Program-made: the position numbers and the translations under genes | DNA from: Marinospirillum celere | Lineage (GTDB): Bacteria > Pseudomonadota > Gammaproteobacteria > Pseudomonadales > Halomonadaceae | Assembly: GCF_900112235.1 (NCBI RefSeq) | Contig: NZ_FOLH01000002.1 | Location: 478,012-542,011, forward strand | DNA: 64,000 nt | Direction of reading: 5' to 3' | Notes under the pieces: generated by a model | Databases searched by the model: none | Seen by the model: only the letters and a program-made list of their open reading frames with translations | Told to the model about the DNA's origin: nothing | Shown: positions 8,835 to 19,035 of the stretch, one piece after another | Layout of the letters: every line of letters starts with the position of its first letter | How positions within the stretch are numbered: position 1 is the stretch's first letter

Positions 8835-10334
8835 ATGAACCTTCTTTATGATGAACAGCTTGATGGTGAGCTACCCGCTGTAGACCGGGAAGCTTTGATA
8901 GATGATCTTAAGCAGGCTTTGCCGGAGCTGGAGGTCCTGCACAAACGCGAAGACCTGCAGCCCTACGAATGTGATGGACTGTCTGCTTACCGGACTCTGC
9001 CCATGTTGGTGGTTTTGCCGGAAACCCTTGAGCAGGTCCAGACCCTGATGAAAATCTGTAACCAGCGTAAGGTTCCGGTCGTGGCTCGCGGTGCGGGTAC
9101 GGGGCTTTCCGGTGGTGCTTTGCCACTGGAAAAGGGGGTCTTGTTGGTGATGGCCCGCTTCAACCGGATTTTGGAAGTCAACCCTGAAGGCCGTTTTGCC
9201 CGGGTTCAACCAGGGGTTCGCAATCTGGCGATTTCTGAAGCAGCGGCTCCTCACAAGCTTTATTACGCCCCTGATCCTTCTTCACAGATTGCTTGCTCAA
9301 TCGGTGGCAATGTCGCTGAAAATGCCGGTGGGGTGCATTGTTTGAAATATGGCCTAACCGTTCACAATGTGATGAAGGTGGAAATCATTACCGTGGAAGG
9401 TGAACGCATGACCCTGGGTGCTGATTCCCTGGATGCACCGGGTTTTGATCTGCTGGCGTTGTTCATGGGGTCTGAAGGCATGCTGGGTATTGTCGTGGAG
9501 GTAACGGTCAAGCTGTTGCCCGCACCTCAGGTTGCCAAGGTTTTGATGGCCAGTTTTGATGATGTGGGTAAAGCCGGCCAAGCGGTTGGTGACATCATTT
9601 CAGCCGGAATTATTCCCGGTGGCCTGGAAATGATGGACAACCTTGCCATTCGCGCAGCTGAGGACTTTATTCATGCGGGTTACCCGGTGGATGCTGAGGC
9701 CATCTTGCTTTGTGAGCTGGATGGTGTGGAAGCCGATGTGCATGCCGAGTGTGATCGGGTTAAAGCCGTTTTGGAAAAATCCGGGGCAACAGAAATCAGC
9801 CTGGCCAAGGATGACGAAGAGCGTAAGCGCTTCTGGGCTGGCCGTAAGAATGCCTTTCCTGCTGTCGGGCGTATTTCTCCAGACTACTACTGCATGGATG
9901 GCACCATTCCTCGCCGTGAACTGCCGGGTGTACTCCAGGGTATTGCTGATCTTTCCAAAGAATATGGCCTGAGAGTGGCCAATGTTTTTCATGCCGGTGA
10001 TGGCAATATGCACCCCTTGATTCTTTTTGATGCCAATCAGGAAGGGGAGCTGGAAAGGGCGGAAGCTCTGGGCGGCAAAATTCTCGAACTCTGTGTCGCG
10101 GTGGGTGGCTCCATCACTGGCGAGCATGGTGTGGGCCGGGAAAAAATCAATCAGATGTGCTCTCAGTTTAATGATGATGAACTGGAAACCTTTCATGCCG
10201 TGAAGGCTGCTTTTGATCCAGATCGCCTGTTAAACCCTGGCAAAAATATCCCGACACTGCATCGTTGTGCTGAATTTGGTGCCATGCACATTCATAACGG
10301 CGAACTGCCTTTCCCGGAATTGGAGCGCTTCTGA
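8835..10334 (+). CDS. glcD: Glycolate oxidase subunit GlcD (FAD-linked)
   Basis: 499 residues. An FAD_binding_4 (PCMH) domain occupies the first half, with the phosphate-binding GAGTGLSGGALP and the conserved DPSSQIACSIGGNVAENAGG; the C-terminal FAD-oxidase domain contains FHAGDGNMHPLI and GEHGVGREK. With GlcE and GlcF it forms the membrane-associated glycolate dehydrogenase that oxidises glycolate to glyoxylate and passes electrons to the quinone pool. I prefer ATG 8835; an in-frame GTG at 8826 is possible and neither has a strong ribosome site. The stop overlaps the glcE ATG by one base (TGATG), so translation is coupled. Confidence 0.95.
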   Translation: MNLLYDEQLDGELPAVDREALIDDLKQALPELEVLHKREDLQPYECDGLSAYRTLPMLVVLPETLEQVQTLMKICNQRKVPVVARGAGTGLSGGALPLEKGVLLVMARFNRILEVNPEGRFARVQPGVRNLAISEAAAPHKLYYAPDPSSQIACSIGGNVAENAGGVHCLKYGLTVHNVMKVEIITVEGERMTLGADSLDAPGFDLLALFMGSEGMLGIVVEVTVKLLPAPQVAKVLMASFDDVGKAGQAVGDIISAGIIPGGLEMMDNLAIRAAEDFIHAGYPVDAEAILLCELDGVEADVHAECDRVKAVLEKSGATEISLAKDDEERKRFWAGRKNAFPAVGRISPDYYCMDGTIPRRELPGVLQGIADLSKEYGLRVANVFHAGDGNMHPLILFDANQEGELERAEALGGKILELCVAVGGSITGEHGVGREKINQMCSQFNDDELETFHAVKAAFDPDRLLNPGKNIPTLHRCAEFGAMHIHNGELPFPELERF

Positions 10335-11428
10335 TGTCAGCAACACAAGAAAAACCCCAACGCCCGGGCGAAAGGGCGGTAACAGCCACTGAGCAGGCTT
10401 TGGTTGAACAGGTGCGTGCTGCTCTGGCCAGCCAAACACCCCTGAAAATTCAAGGGGGTAACACCAAGGCTTTTATGGGTCGCCCCATTGAAGGGCAGTT
10501 ACTCGATACCCGCGAGCACCGGGGACTGGTGAGCTATGATCCTACTGAATTGGTCGTCACGGTTCGTACAGGAACACCGCTGGTCGAACTGCTGGCTGCT
10601 TTGGATGAACAGGGTCAAACCCTGCCTTGTGAACCACCGGTTTTTGATGGTCAGGCAACGGTGGGTGGCATGCTGGGCTCCGGTTTGGCGGGTCCACGTC
10701 GTCCCTGGGTGGGTTCAATCAGGGATTTTGTGCTTGGCACTAAAGTTATCACTGGCCAAGGGCGTTTACTGCGCTTTGGTGGTGAAGTGATGAAGAATGT
10801 TGCCGGCTATGATCTTTCACGTTTGATGGCGGGCAGCTTTGGTCTTTTGGGCGTGGTCACAGAAGTCTCCATGAAAGTCTTGCCCAAGCCCGTTGCCAGT
10901 GCCCATTTGGATTTGCAGATTCCTGCTGAAAAAGCACTGCAAAAACTGGCTGAATGGGGCCAGCAGCCTTTACCCATTACCGGCGCCTGCTACTCGGATA
11001 ACAGCCTGAAATTACGACTTGAAGGTGGTGAGGGCTCAGTCAGTTCAGCTGCAGATCGGATGGGTGGTGAGCGTTTGGATGCCAGCTTCTGGACACAGCT
11101 GAATGAACGCCAATTGCCTTTCTTTGCGGATGAGCGCCCACTCTGGCGTCTTTCCCTGCCCACCAACACACCGCTGGTTGATCTGCCGGGTACTTCGCTG
11201 TTGGATTGGGGTGGTTGCCAGCGCTGGCTGAAAAGTGATGCGCCGGCTGAAGAAATCCAAAAACTGGCCACTTCTTTAGGTGGACATGCCAGTTGTCAAA
11301 CTCCTGGAGTGACGGCGACTCCCCTGCAACCCTTGCCTCCCTTGCTGGCGCGTTATCACCAGCAACTCAAGGCCCAATTGGACCCCAAGGGTATTTTTAA
11401 TTCTGGGCGTACCTATCCGGGACTCTAA
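10334..11428 (+). CDS. glcE: Glycolate oxidase subunit GlcE (FAD-binding)
   Basis: 364 residues, a single PCMH FAD-binding domain followed by a short variable C-terminal part, as usual for GlcE. Visible family segments are IQGGNTKAFMGRP near the N terminus, ATVGGMLGSGLAGPRRPW, and GGEVMKNVAGYDLSRLM with GSFGLLGVVTEVSMKVLP. It pairs with GlcD as the second flavin subunit of glycolate dehydrogenase. It starts on the last base of glcD and ends 18 bases before glcF, so it is internal to the operon. Assignment is firm because of both sequence and gene order. Confidence 0.95.
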   Translation: MSATQEKPQRPGERAVTATEQALVEQVRAALASQTPLKIQGGNTKAFMGRPIEGQLLDTREHRGLVSYDPTELVVTVRTGTPLVELLAALDEQGQTLPCEPPVFDGQATVGGMLGSGLAGPRRPWVGSIRDFVLGTKVITGQGRLLRFGGEVMKNVAGYDLSRLMAGSFGLLGVVTEVSMKVLPKPVASAHLDLQIPAEKALQKLAEWGQQPLPITGACYSDNSLKLRLEGGEGSVSSAADRMGGERLDASFWTQLNERQLPFFADERPLWRLSLPTNTPLVDLPGTSLLDWGGCQRWLKSDAPAEEIQKLATSLGGHASCQTPGVTATPLQPLPPLLARYHQQLKAQLDPKGIFNSGRTYPGL

Positions 11429-11446
11429 GGCAGGAGAGAATTTAAG

Positions 11447-12664
11447 ATGCAAACCAATTTATCCGAAGAAGCGAAAAAACTGCCGCGTGCGGCTGAAGCT
11501 GAAAGCATTTTGCGCTCCTGTGTGCACTGTGGTTTTTGTACAGCAACCTGTCCTACTTACCAGTTACTGGGTGATGAGCGTGACGGCCCCAGAGGGCGTA
11601 TTTACCTGATTAAAGCTTTTCTGGAAGGTGAAGAAACCACGCGTGAGACTCAAATTCACCTGGATCGCTGTCTGAGCTGCCGTAACTGTGAAACCAGTTG
11701 CCCCTCGGGAGTTAATTACCATGCCTTGCTGGATATTGGCCGGGATGCTTTGGAAGCCCATTTAGAGCGTCCGCGTAATGAGCGCTGGTTACGTGCTGGT
11801 CTTCGCTGGGCTGTTCCTGAACCGACCCGCTTCAAATGGTTGTTGAAAGCCGGGCAAGCCTTTCGTCCCCTGCTGCCTGCCCAGTTGAAGGATAAGATTC
11901 CCGCTCAAATTCTTCCTGCCAAGGCACGCCCTGAACAACGCCACAGCCGACGCATGCTGGTCCTTGAAGGCTGTGTACAGCCCAGCCTATCGCCCAATAC
12001 CAATGCAGCAACGGCACGGGTTTTGGACCGTCTGGGTATCTCGGTACAAAGTATTAGTGAAGCAGGCTGTTGCGGTGCTGTGGACTATCACCTGGATGCC
12101 CAGCAACAGGGTTTGGACAGAGCCCGTAAGAATATCGATGCCTGGTGGCCTGCAATTGAAGCCGGTGCTGAGGCGATTATTCAAACGGCCAGTGGCTGTG
12201 GTGCCTTTGTGAAAGAATATGGTCATCTCCTCAAAGAAGATCCTGCTTATGCAGACAAGGCTGCGCGTGTCAGTGAGCTGGCCAAGGATCTGATCGAAGT
12301 GGTTGAAAAAGAAGACCTACAGCCGCTTAAGGTCAATAAGGACTCGACCCTTGCCTTTCATTGTCCCTGTACGCTACAGCATGCCCAGAAACTGGGTGGC
12401 CGCGTTGAAAGTCTACTGAAAAACCTGGGATTCAGCCTAACCGCTGTTGCTGATGGTCATCTCTGTTGTGGTTCAGCAGGCAGCTATTCAATTACCCAGC
12501 CAGAACTGGCTAGTGAACTGAGAGACCAGCGTTTAACAGCCTTGCAAGCAGGACATCCCGATAAAATTGTCACTGCCAATATCGGCTGCCAAACGCATTT
12601 GGATGCCGGTAGTAAAACCCCTGTTCGCCACTGGATTGAAGTGGTTGAAGAAGCCCTCGATTAA
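11447..12664 (+). CDS. glcF: Glycolate oxidase iron-sulfur subunit GlcF
   Basis: 405 residues. Two ferredoxin-like 4Fe-4S motifs lie at the N terminus (Cys25, 28, 31, 35 in CVHCGFCTATCP and Cys75, 78, 81, 85 in CLSCRNCETSCP). Two CCG-type cysteine-rich domains follow, marked by EAGCCGAVDYH and LCCGSAGSYS, of the kind found in heterodisulfide reductase-like subunits. GlcF relays electrons from the GlcD/GlcE flavins to quinone. A GGCAGGAGAG ribosome site precedes the ATG. It is followed after 16 bases by glcG. Confidence 0.96.
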   Translation: MQTNLSEEAKKLPRAAEAESILRSCVHCGFCTATCPTYQLLGDERDGPRGRIYLIKAFLEGEETTRETQIHLDRCLSCRNCETSCPSGVNYHALLDIGRDALEAHLERPRNERWLRAGLRWAVPEPTRFKWLLKAGQAFRPLLPAQLKDKIPAQILPAKARPEQRHSRRMLVLEGCVQPSLSPNTNAATARVLDRLGISVQSISEAGCCGAVDYHLDAQQQGLDRARKNIDAWWPAIEAGAEAIIQTASGCGAFVKEYGHLLKEDPAYADKAARVSELAKDLIEVVEKEDLQPLKVNKDSTLAFHCPCTLQHAQKLGGRVESLLKNLGFSLTAVADGHLCCGSAGSYSITQPELASELRDQRLTALQAGHPDKIVTANIGCQTHLDAGSKTPVRHWIEVVEEALD

Positions 12665-12680
12665 ATTTCTGGAGATACCC

Positions 12681-13082
12681 ATGTTAACTAAACCCGTACT
12701 GACCCTCGACGAAGCCAACACCATGATTCAGGCCGCTTTAGCTGAAGCCCAGACCCAAGGTTGGAAGGTCTGTGTTGCTGTCGTTGACGATGGCGGCCAC
12801 CTCTTGGCTCTGGAGCGGATGGATGGCTGTGCTCCTGTCGCTTCCTATGTGGCTCCACAAAAAGCCAAAACAGCCGCGATAGGCCGTAAAGAAACCCGTG
12901 ATTTTGAGCAGATGATCAACAATGGCCGCACGGCCTTTTTATCAGCACCGGAAATTCAAGCCACTCTAGAAGGGGGAGTGCCCCTGATCGTTGAAGGCCA
13001 GGTGGTGGCTGCAATTGGTGTCTCAGGTGTTAAGCCGGATCAGGATGCTCAAGTTGCCAAGGCAGGTATTGCTGCTCTTTGA
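12681..13082 (+). CDS. glcG: GlcG/HbpS-type heme-degrading domain protein
   Basis: 133 residues covering one GlcG/HbpS (DUF336) domain. Conserved stretches are VAVVDDGGHLLALERMDG, the mid-region APQKAKTAA, and GVPLIVEGQVVAAIGVSG. Homologues lie in glycolate, propanediol and haem-related loci; the molecular role in glycolate metabolism is not established, although the family includes haem-binding secreted HbpS. There is no signal peptide here, so the protein should be cytosolic. ATG 12681 has GGAGATACCC directly upstream; longer in-frame starts would run inside glcF. It sits between glcF and malate synthase, the same order as in E. coli. Confidence 0.9.
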   Translation: MLTKPVLTLDEANTMIQAALAEAQTQGWKVCVAVVDDGGHLLALERMDGCAPVASYVAPQKAKTAAIGRKETRDFEQMINNGRTAFLSAPEIQATLEGGVPLIVEGQVVAAIGVSGVKPDQDAQVAKAGIAAL

Positions 13083-13108
13083 ACCCTAGTTAAGCAGGTA
13101 AACAAGCT

Positions 13109-15286
13109 ATGAAACAAGCAATCCAGGTTGCAGGCCTGAAGATCGATGCGGCTCTGCACGAATTTATTGAAACCCAGGCTTTGCCAGGTACCGGTTTGGA
13201 TGCCGCTAGCTTCTGGGAAGGCTTCAGTAACTTGGTTCATGAACTGACACCAAAAAATCGAGAACTGTTGGCAGAAAGGGATCGTCTGCAGCAAGAGCTG
13301 GACCAGTGGCACCAGGCTAATCCTGGCCCTATTCAGGATATGCAGGCCTACCGCCAGTTTTTGGAATCCATCGGTTACTTGAAGCCAGCACCGGCTGATT
13401 TCAAAATAACCACGGCAAACGTCGATACCGAACTGAGTCAACAGGCGGGCCCACAACTGGTAGTACCGGTTATGAATGCCCGTTATGCACTCAATGCCGC
13501 CAATGCGCGCTGGGGCAGCCTCTATGATGCCCTTTATGGTACCGATGCTATTTCTGAAGAAGGGGGGGCGGATAAAGGCCCTGGCTATAACCCCGTGCGT
13601 GGTGAAAAGGTGATTGCCTTTGCCCGTAACTTCCTTAATGAAGTACTGCCGCTGACCACAGGTGATCATACCCAGGCCCAAGCTTATCGCGTTGAAAATG
13701 GGCGCTTGGTGGTTGAACTGCAATCAGGCCAGACCACAGGCTTAGAAAACCCTGACTTATTTGCGGGCTACCAGGGGCCCCAAGACAAGCCTTCAGCCTT
13801 GCTGTTCGTTCACAACGGCCTGCATTTTGAAATTCAAATTGACCCTAGCTACCCGATCGGAAAAACCGATGCTGCCGGAGTTAAAGATCTACTGATGGAA
13901 GCGGCTGTCTCAACCATCATGGATTGCGAAGATTCGGTTGCTGCCGTAGATGCTGAAGACAAGGTATTGGTTTACCGCAACTGGTTGGGCCTGATGAAAG
14001 GCGATCTTGAAGAGTCCGTTGAAAAAGCCGGGAAAGCTCAGGTCCGCCGTTTAAATCCCGACCGCCACTATGTTTCCGCAGCCGGTGGCGATTTGAGACT
14101 GCATGGCCGCTCCCTGTTGTTTATTCGCAATGTCGGTCATTTAATGACTAACCCCGCTATCCAGTTGAAGGATGGCAGTGAGATTCCCGAAGGCATTCTC
14201 GATGCCGTCTGCACCAGTCTGTTGGCCATGCATGACTTGCAGCGCAAAGGTAACTCACGCACAGGTAGTGTTTATATTGTTAAACCCAAAATGCATGGCC
14301 CTGATGAAGTGGCCTTTGCCAGTGAGCTTTTTGGTCGTGTAGAGCAGCTACTGGGCCTGCCTGAAAACACCCTGAAAATGGGTATTATGGATGAAGAAAG
14401 ACGCACCTCAGTCAACCTTCAGGCCTGTATTGCCCAAGCCGCTTCGCGGGTGGTCTTCATCAATACCGGTTTCCTGGACCGCACGGGTGATGAGATGCAC
14501 AGCATCATGCAAGGCGGTGCAGTGCTTCGCAAAGGTGATATGAAAAGCACAGCCTGGATCCAGGCTTATGAGCGCAACAATGTGTTGGTTGGTCTGGCCT
14601 GTGGGCTGAGAGGTAAAGCCCAGATCGGTAAAGGTATGTGGGCCATGCCCGATTTAATGGCCGCTATGCTGGAACAAAAAGTGGGTCACCCCAAATCAGG
14701 TGCCAATACAGCCTGGGTACCCTCACCCACGGCGGCGGTTTTACATGCACTCCACTATCATCAAATCAAGGTTGCCGAGGTTCAGCAAGCACTTGAAAAA
14801 GTGAAGCTGGCTGATGAGCGTGAACAACTTTTGACAGATCTGCTAGCTGTGCCTTTGGTTAGCCGTGATGAATGGCTTGATGAAGAGAAAAAACAGGAAG
14901 TGGACAACAATGTCCAGGGCATCCTCGGCTATGTGGTGCGCTGGATTAACCAGGGTATTGGTTGCTCCAAGGTGCCGGATATCAACAATATTGCCCTGAT
15001 GGAAGATAGGGCAACCCTGAGGATATCCAGCCAGCATCTGGCTAACTGGTTGCACCATGGCATCGTCAGTAAAGAGCAGGTGATGGAAGCCTTCACGCGT
15101 ATGGCTGCCGTTGTTGATGGGCAGAATGCAGGTGATCCTGATTACCTGCCGATGGCTCCTGATCTGGAAAATTCGGTGGCTTTCAGGGCGGCCCTGGACT
15201 TGGTGTTCAAGGGTCTTGAACAGCCCAGTGGCTATACCGAGCCGCTACTGCATCACTGGCGTCAGGTAGCTAAAAGCCAGGGTTGA
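13109..15286 (+). CDS. glcB: Malate synthase G
   Basis: 725 residues, the full length of the monomeric G isoform. It condenses glyoxylate with acetyl-CoA to give malate, the step that brings glycolate carbon into the TCA cycle. Family blocks include [65 protein letters not shown] (with the catalytic-loop Asp-Glu-Glu-Arg) and a C-terminal [12 protein letters not shown]. It is last in glcDEFGB, 26 bases after glcG, and is followed by a terminator, so all five genes are probably one transcript under the TGGT-N3-ACCA operator. E. coli places glcA after glcB; here the permease is moved to the other side of the regulator. Confidence 0.97.
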   Translation: MKQAIQVAGLKIDAALHEFIETQALPGTGLDAASFWEGFSNLVHELTPKNRELLAERDRLQQELDQWHQANPGPIQDMQAYRQFLESIGYLKPAPADFKITTANVDTELSQQAGPQLVVPVMNARYALNAANARWGSLYDALYGTDAISEEGGADKGPGYNPVRGEKVIAFARNFLNEVLPLTTGDHTQAQAYRVENGRLVVELQSGQTTGLENPDLFAGYQGPQDKPSALLFVHNGLHFEIQIDPSYPIGKTDAAGVKDLLMEAAVSTIMDCEDSVAAVDAEDKVLVYRNWLGLMKGDLEESVEKAGKAQVRRLNPDRHYVSAAGGDLRLHGRSLLFIRNVGHLMTNPAIQLKDGSEIPEGILDAVCTSLLAMHDLQRKGNSRTGSVYIVKPKMHGPDEVAFASELFGRVEQLLGLPENTLKMGIMDEERRTSVNLQACIAQAASRVVFINTGFLDRTGDEMHSIMQGGAVLRKGDMKSTAWIQAYERNNVLVGLACGLRGKAQIGKGMWAMPDLMAAMLEQKVGHPKSGANTAWVPSPTAAVLHALHYHQIKVAEVQQALEKVKLADEREQLLTDLLAVPLVSRDEWLDEEKKQEVDNNVQGILGYVVRWINQGIGCSKVPDINNIALMEDRATLRISSQHLANWLHHGIVSKEQVMEAFTRMAAVVDGQNAGDPDYLPMAPDLENSVAFRAALDLVFKGLEQPSGYTEPLLHHWRQVAKSQG

Positions 15287-15302
15287 TTAGCGACACTTGT
15301 CG

Positions 15303-15340
15303 GGCTGCAAGCTGCATTGGGGTGGCTTGCAGCCTGTTTT
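15303..15340 (+). terminator. Terminator after malate synthase G
   Basis: A 10-bp perfect stem (GGCTGCAAGC / GCTTGCAGCC) with a 12-base loop is followed by TGTTTT. It ends the glcDEFGB transcript and isolates the chemoreceptor gene that starts 30 bases later. Confidence 0.8.
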
Positions 15341-15369
15341 AGTTAGGCATCCAGTAAAAGGTAAGGACC

Positions 15370-17124
15370 ATGAGTCTATATCGACAAGTAGAAAAAACCT
15401 TTTTTTATACCCTGACGCGCAAGCTGGTCAGTAATGTGGCTGTTCTGGTGCTGATACCCTGGGCTTTGGTATTCATCACCTGGTTGCTGGTTTCTTCTGC
15501 TGTATCAGTGGAAGCGGCTGCCCAGCAGGTTTTTTATCTGGTGGTGATCAGTGGGCTTTTTGCTGTTTTTGCCGGTGGCTTTGTGGTTTTCTTTTTACGT
15601 CATCTAATTGTTAAACCGGTTCGGGAAATCACCGAAGTTCTTCAAGCCATTAAAAATAAAGATGGCGATATTTCATCCAGCCTTCCGGCTTATACTCATG
15701 ATGAAATTTCAATCCTGGCAACCAGTTACAATGAGTTTGTGGATCGTCTGAAAAAGATGATTGAAGAAACCCGTAATCGCTCGGTGGAAGTTTCCATTAA
15801 TGCTTCCTATATGCAAAAAATTGTTAGAGAAGCAGTTAATGCATCCGAACGCCAGCAAGAGCAGGCGCAGCTGGTTTTTTCATCCAGCTCTGAGGCCTCT
15901 TTGGCGATTGAAGAAATATCCGACAACACGCATAAAATCAGTAATCAAACTCAGAATAATATGGATGAGATTCGTGGCTCAGGGACGGAAATCAGCAATA
16001 TCGTTGCTGAGATGAGTGATGTGAAGCAGAAGGTCACAGAGTTTCATCAGGCGGCCCAAACCCTGTCTGACAAGTACCAGGAAATCGCTTCAGCGGTTAC
16101 CGATGTCAACGGCTTTTCTGAGCAAACCAATCTGCTAGCTCTCAATGCATCAATAGAGGCGGCCAGGGCGGGTGATGCTGGCCGTGGGTTTGCAGTGGTA
16201 GCGGATGAGGTACGTCACTTGGCGCAGAGCGTCAGTGTTTCTGCTGGCAATATTGAAAACGTTGTCGGGCAAATGCACCGTATCGTTGAAGATGTTCATG
16301 GCAGCTCGGCTCAGGTTATGGAATCAGTTGAGCGGACCCATGGTTTTATTCAGTCCACTCAAGAGCAGTTTCAACGTATGTCGGGTGATTTGGAAGCGAC
16401 CAGTGAGCAGCTTTCAGGTATTTCAGCGGCCTTGGAAGAGCTTTCTTACAGTAACAAGGAATCTCATGAGCATGTGAAGATCATTACTGATCTTTCTAGC
16501 GAGTTAAAAGGCGATATGGCGCTAGCTCATAAGCACTCGGGTGATTTGGAAAAAGCCACAGAACAAACCCAAGAGCTTTTATCTCACTTTACAACAGGCC
16601 GAGGGGGCTTTGAGCGGATTACACAACTGGCTTTTGGTTGGGCTGAAGAAGTACAGCAAGCACTGGATGAACTGGTCGCAGAAGGCAAAAATCTTTTTGA
16701 TACCCAGTATCAGGCCTTAAATTCAGGCCAGAAGCCTGAGAAGTTTAACCTCAGTTATACCGATGCCTTTGAGCAACGCTTGCAGCCGCTCTTTGATCGC
16801 TTTGTGACTAGCCAGCCCGAATTTATTTACACCATTGCTGTAAACACTGAAGGCTATGCTCCTACCCACTTGTCTAAAGTGAGCCAGCCACTGACTGGTG
16901 ACCCCCAGGTGGATATCGCAAAAAGCCGCAACCGGCGTTTCTTCATGGATAATCGCCAGGAACAAAGACGCTGTACCCATCAAAAACCTTTTCTATTGCA
17001 GACCTATATTCGCGATACCGGCCAGCTGGTTAATGATCTGTCGATTCCGCTTTACATCAATGGCCGTCATTGGGGTGCCCTGGTGATGGGTTTTGAACCC
17101 GAACAACTCATGACTGCCAATTAA
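15370..17124 (+). CDS. Methyl-accepting chemotaxis protein with C-terminal sensor-like domain
   Basis: 584 residues. Two helices near residues 20-45 and 52-77 enclose almost no periplasmic loop. A HAMP segment follows ([15 protein letters not shown]), then the cytoplasmic signalling hairpin, whose tip reads [20 protein letters not shown]. The last 130 or so residues after the signalling domain form a separate module with [24 protein letters not shown] and [12 protein letters not shown]. With no periplasmic sensor, this C-terminal module is the likely ligand- or redox-sensing part; similar C-terminal extensions occur in other MCPs. AAAGGTAAGG precedes the ATG. A paralogue faces it tail to tail. 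The ligand is unknown; the neighbouring glycolate genes are only circumstantial. Confidence 0.93.
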   Translation: MSLYRQVEKTFFYTLTRKLVSNVAVLVLIPWALVFITWLLVSSAVSVEAAAQQVFYLVVISGLFAVFAGGFVVFFLRHLIVKPVREITEVLQAIKNKDGDISSSLPAYTHDEISILATSYNEFVDRLKKMIEETRNRSVEVSINASYMQKIVREAVNASERQQEQAQLVFSSSSEASLAIEEISDNTHKISNQTQNNMDEIRGSGTEISNIVAEMSDVKQKVTEFHQAAQTLSDKYQEIASAVTDVNGFSEQTNLLALNASIEAARAGDAGRGFAVVADEVRHLAQSVSVSAGNIENVVGQMHRIVEDVHGSSAQVMESVERTHGFIQSTQEQFQRMSGDLEATSEQLSGISAALEELSYSNKESHEHVKIITDLSSELKGDMALAHKHSGDLEKATEQTQELLSHFTTGRGGFERITQLAFGWAEEVQQALDELVAEGKNLFDTQYQALNSGQKPEKFNLSYTDAFEQRLQPLFDRFVTSQPEFIYTIAVNTEGYAPTHLSKVSQPLTGDPQVDIAKSRNRRFFMDNRQEQRRCTHQKPFLLQTYIRDTGQLVNDLSIPLYINGRHWGALVMGFEPEQLMTAN

Positions 17125-18917
17125 TCAGCTTGATTGATTTCATCCAGCAAATGTTGGGTCTCAAACCCCATAATCAGTGAGCCCCAGCGTTTGCCATCAA
17201 TATACAGTGGGATGGAGAGATCATTGAGGATCTCTCCAGTATCCCGGATAAAGGTTTGTAGCAAAAAGGGATTGTCATGAGTACAGCGCCTTTGTTCGGG
17301 GCGGGTGTCAAAGAAAATACGTCGGTTGCGGCTCTTGGCATTATCCACCGAAAAGTCACCCGTAATAGGCTGGGAGACCTTCTTGTGGTGCACGGGCAGA
17401 TAGCCGTTACGATCCACAGCCACGGCATAAATGAATTCAGGGTGAGCGGCAATAAAGCTATCAAACAGTGGCTGAAGGGTTGATTCTATTTTTTTGGTAT
17501 AGTTGGTTAGGTACTGAGCAGGTTGTTGGTCAGGATTGATTCGCTGATAATCCTGATCAAAAAGATTCAGTCCCTGAGCCTGGAATGCAGCCAGAGCATC
17601 CTGAGTTTGACGTGCCCACTGGTAACCTAACTGGGTCATCTTTTCAAAGCCACCAAAACCGATAATGAAACGCGACAGCAACTCCTGAGTGCTTTCAGTC
17701 GCCAGCTCCAACTCAAAGGAGTGTTCGCGGGATGTTTTCATATCATTTTTTACCGCGACAGAAAGCTCGGTAATGGCGCCGACATGCTCATGGGTTTCTC
17801 TATTGGTATAAGAAAGCTCATCAATGGCAGCAGAAATAGTGGTTAGCTGTTGGCTCATTTGCTCAAAACCAGCAACCAGACTGATAAACTGATCATTGGT
17901 TTTACCCATAAAGTTTTCAGTCTCTTCAACATTACTGCGAATACTGTCAGCGCCTTGCTCGGTTTCCACCACCAGGCTACTCATCTGGGTGATATTGGTG
18001 TGAATCTGTTGGGTTGCCTCACTGACTTTATGGGCCAGGCTACGTACTTCATCAGCTACTACAGCAAAGCCTCGGCCAGCATCACCAGCTCGGGCTGCTT
18101 CTATCGAGGCATTCAGGGCCAATAAATTGGTTTGCTCTGAGAAGTCTTCAACCAGATTAAGAATCTCACGAATATTGGTTGAGTTTTGACTCAGGGTGGC
18201 AACGGTTTTTTGGAAGCCTTTGACCAGCTGGTCGACATCCTTGATCTGTTGCAGTACACCCTGTAACTCCTGACTGGAATGATGAATTTCACCAAGATTA
18301 TTAGTGGTTTGTTCACTGATATGGGTGGTGTTGGAAGCAATTTCCTCAACAGCCTGAGTGGCCTGCTGACTGGATTCCAGAATTTGCTGTGCCTGCTCTT
18401 CCTGGCGGGTGGAAGAGTCAGCTGCTTGAGCAATGATTTTTTGCAGACGTGCGGCGCTGAGTGCCACCTTGACGGAGTGATGCCTGGCTTCATTGATCAT
18501 CTGTTTGAGCTGGCCAGAAAACTCATTATAACTTCTGGCCATCACTGAAATTTCATCATAGGTGTAGTCGGGCAGGGTTGCTGAAATATCGCCATTCTTG
18601 CTTTTGATGGCTTGCAGTACCTGAGTGATTTCCTTGATGGGTTTAACAATCAGTACCCGCATGAAAAAAACCGTGAAAACAGCTAGGCCGATAGCCACTA
18701 GACTACTGATGCCCAGCAGCCACCAGAAATGATCAAGAGTGGCCTGTATACTGGATGACAGACTGGCTGGGTCCAGATCAGACTCTAAACGTTGCAGGTA
18801 GATGCTAGCTAAAATGACCAGGGTGGCTTGGGGTAGGAGAAGAACTGAAACATTGCCCACTATTTTACGAGTCAGGGTATGCCAGAAGGTTTTTTCTATG
18901 CTTCGGTAAAGGCTCAT
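17121..18917 (-). CDS. Methyl-accepting chemotaxis protein, paralogue of the convergent neighbour
   Basis: 598 residues with the same architecture as the facing gene: [19 protein letters not shown] at the N terminus (versus [19 protein letters not shown]), two membrane helices with a loop of about 25 residues, HAMP, signalling tip [20 protein letters not shown], and a C-terminal module with [26 protein letters not shown] and [13 protein letters not shown]. The shared features over full length show a duplication followed by divergence, mainly in the loop and the helical bundle. The two stops share the palindromic TTAA, so the genes overlap by four bases and no terminator lies between them. Ligand unknown. 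Confidence 0.93.
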   Translation of the reverse strand: MSLYRSIEKTFWHTLTRKIVGNVSVLLLPQATLVILASIYLQRLESDLDPASLSSSIQATLDHFWWLLGISSLVAIGLAVFTVFFMRVLIVKPIKEITQVLQAIKSKNGDISATLPDYTYDEISVMARSYNEFSGQLKQMINEARHHSVKVALSAARLQKIIAQAADSSTRQEEQAQQILESSQQATQAVEEIASNTTHISEQTTNNLGEIHHSSQELQGVLQQIKDVDQLVKGFQKTVATLSQNSTNIREILNLVEDFSEQTNLLALNASIEAARAGDAGRGFAVVADEVRSLAHKVSEATQQIHTNITQMSSLVVETEQGADSIRSNVEETENFMGKTNDQFISLVAGFEQMSQQLTTISAAIDELSYTNRETHEHVGAITELSVAVKNDMKTSREHSFELELATESTQELLSRFIIGFGGFEKMTQLGYQWARQTQDALAAFQAQGLNLFDQDYQRINPDQQPAQYLTNYTKKIESTLQPLFDSFIAAHPEFIYAVAVDRNGYLPVHHKKVSQPITGDFSVDNAKSRNRRIFFDTRPEQRRCTHDNPFLLQTFIRDTGEILNDLSIPLYIDGKRWGSLIMGFETQHLLDEINQAD

Positions 18918-19035
18918 GGTCGCGACTCTTTTTGTTTATATTTGATGACCAGCGAGCCCAATATGCCATTTTTAAGATAGATTAGTAATGCGACTAAAGA
19001 GTAATTAGCACTTCCTTGTGCACGAGATGCGTTGA

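Noticed and set aside
13049..13723. Minus-strand open frame (224 codons) across the start of malate synthase G
   Set aside because: Shadow frame; the composition is odd and the forward gene is complete.
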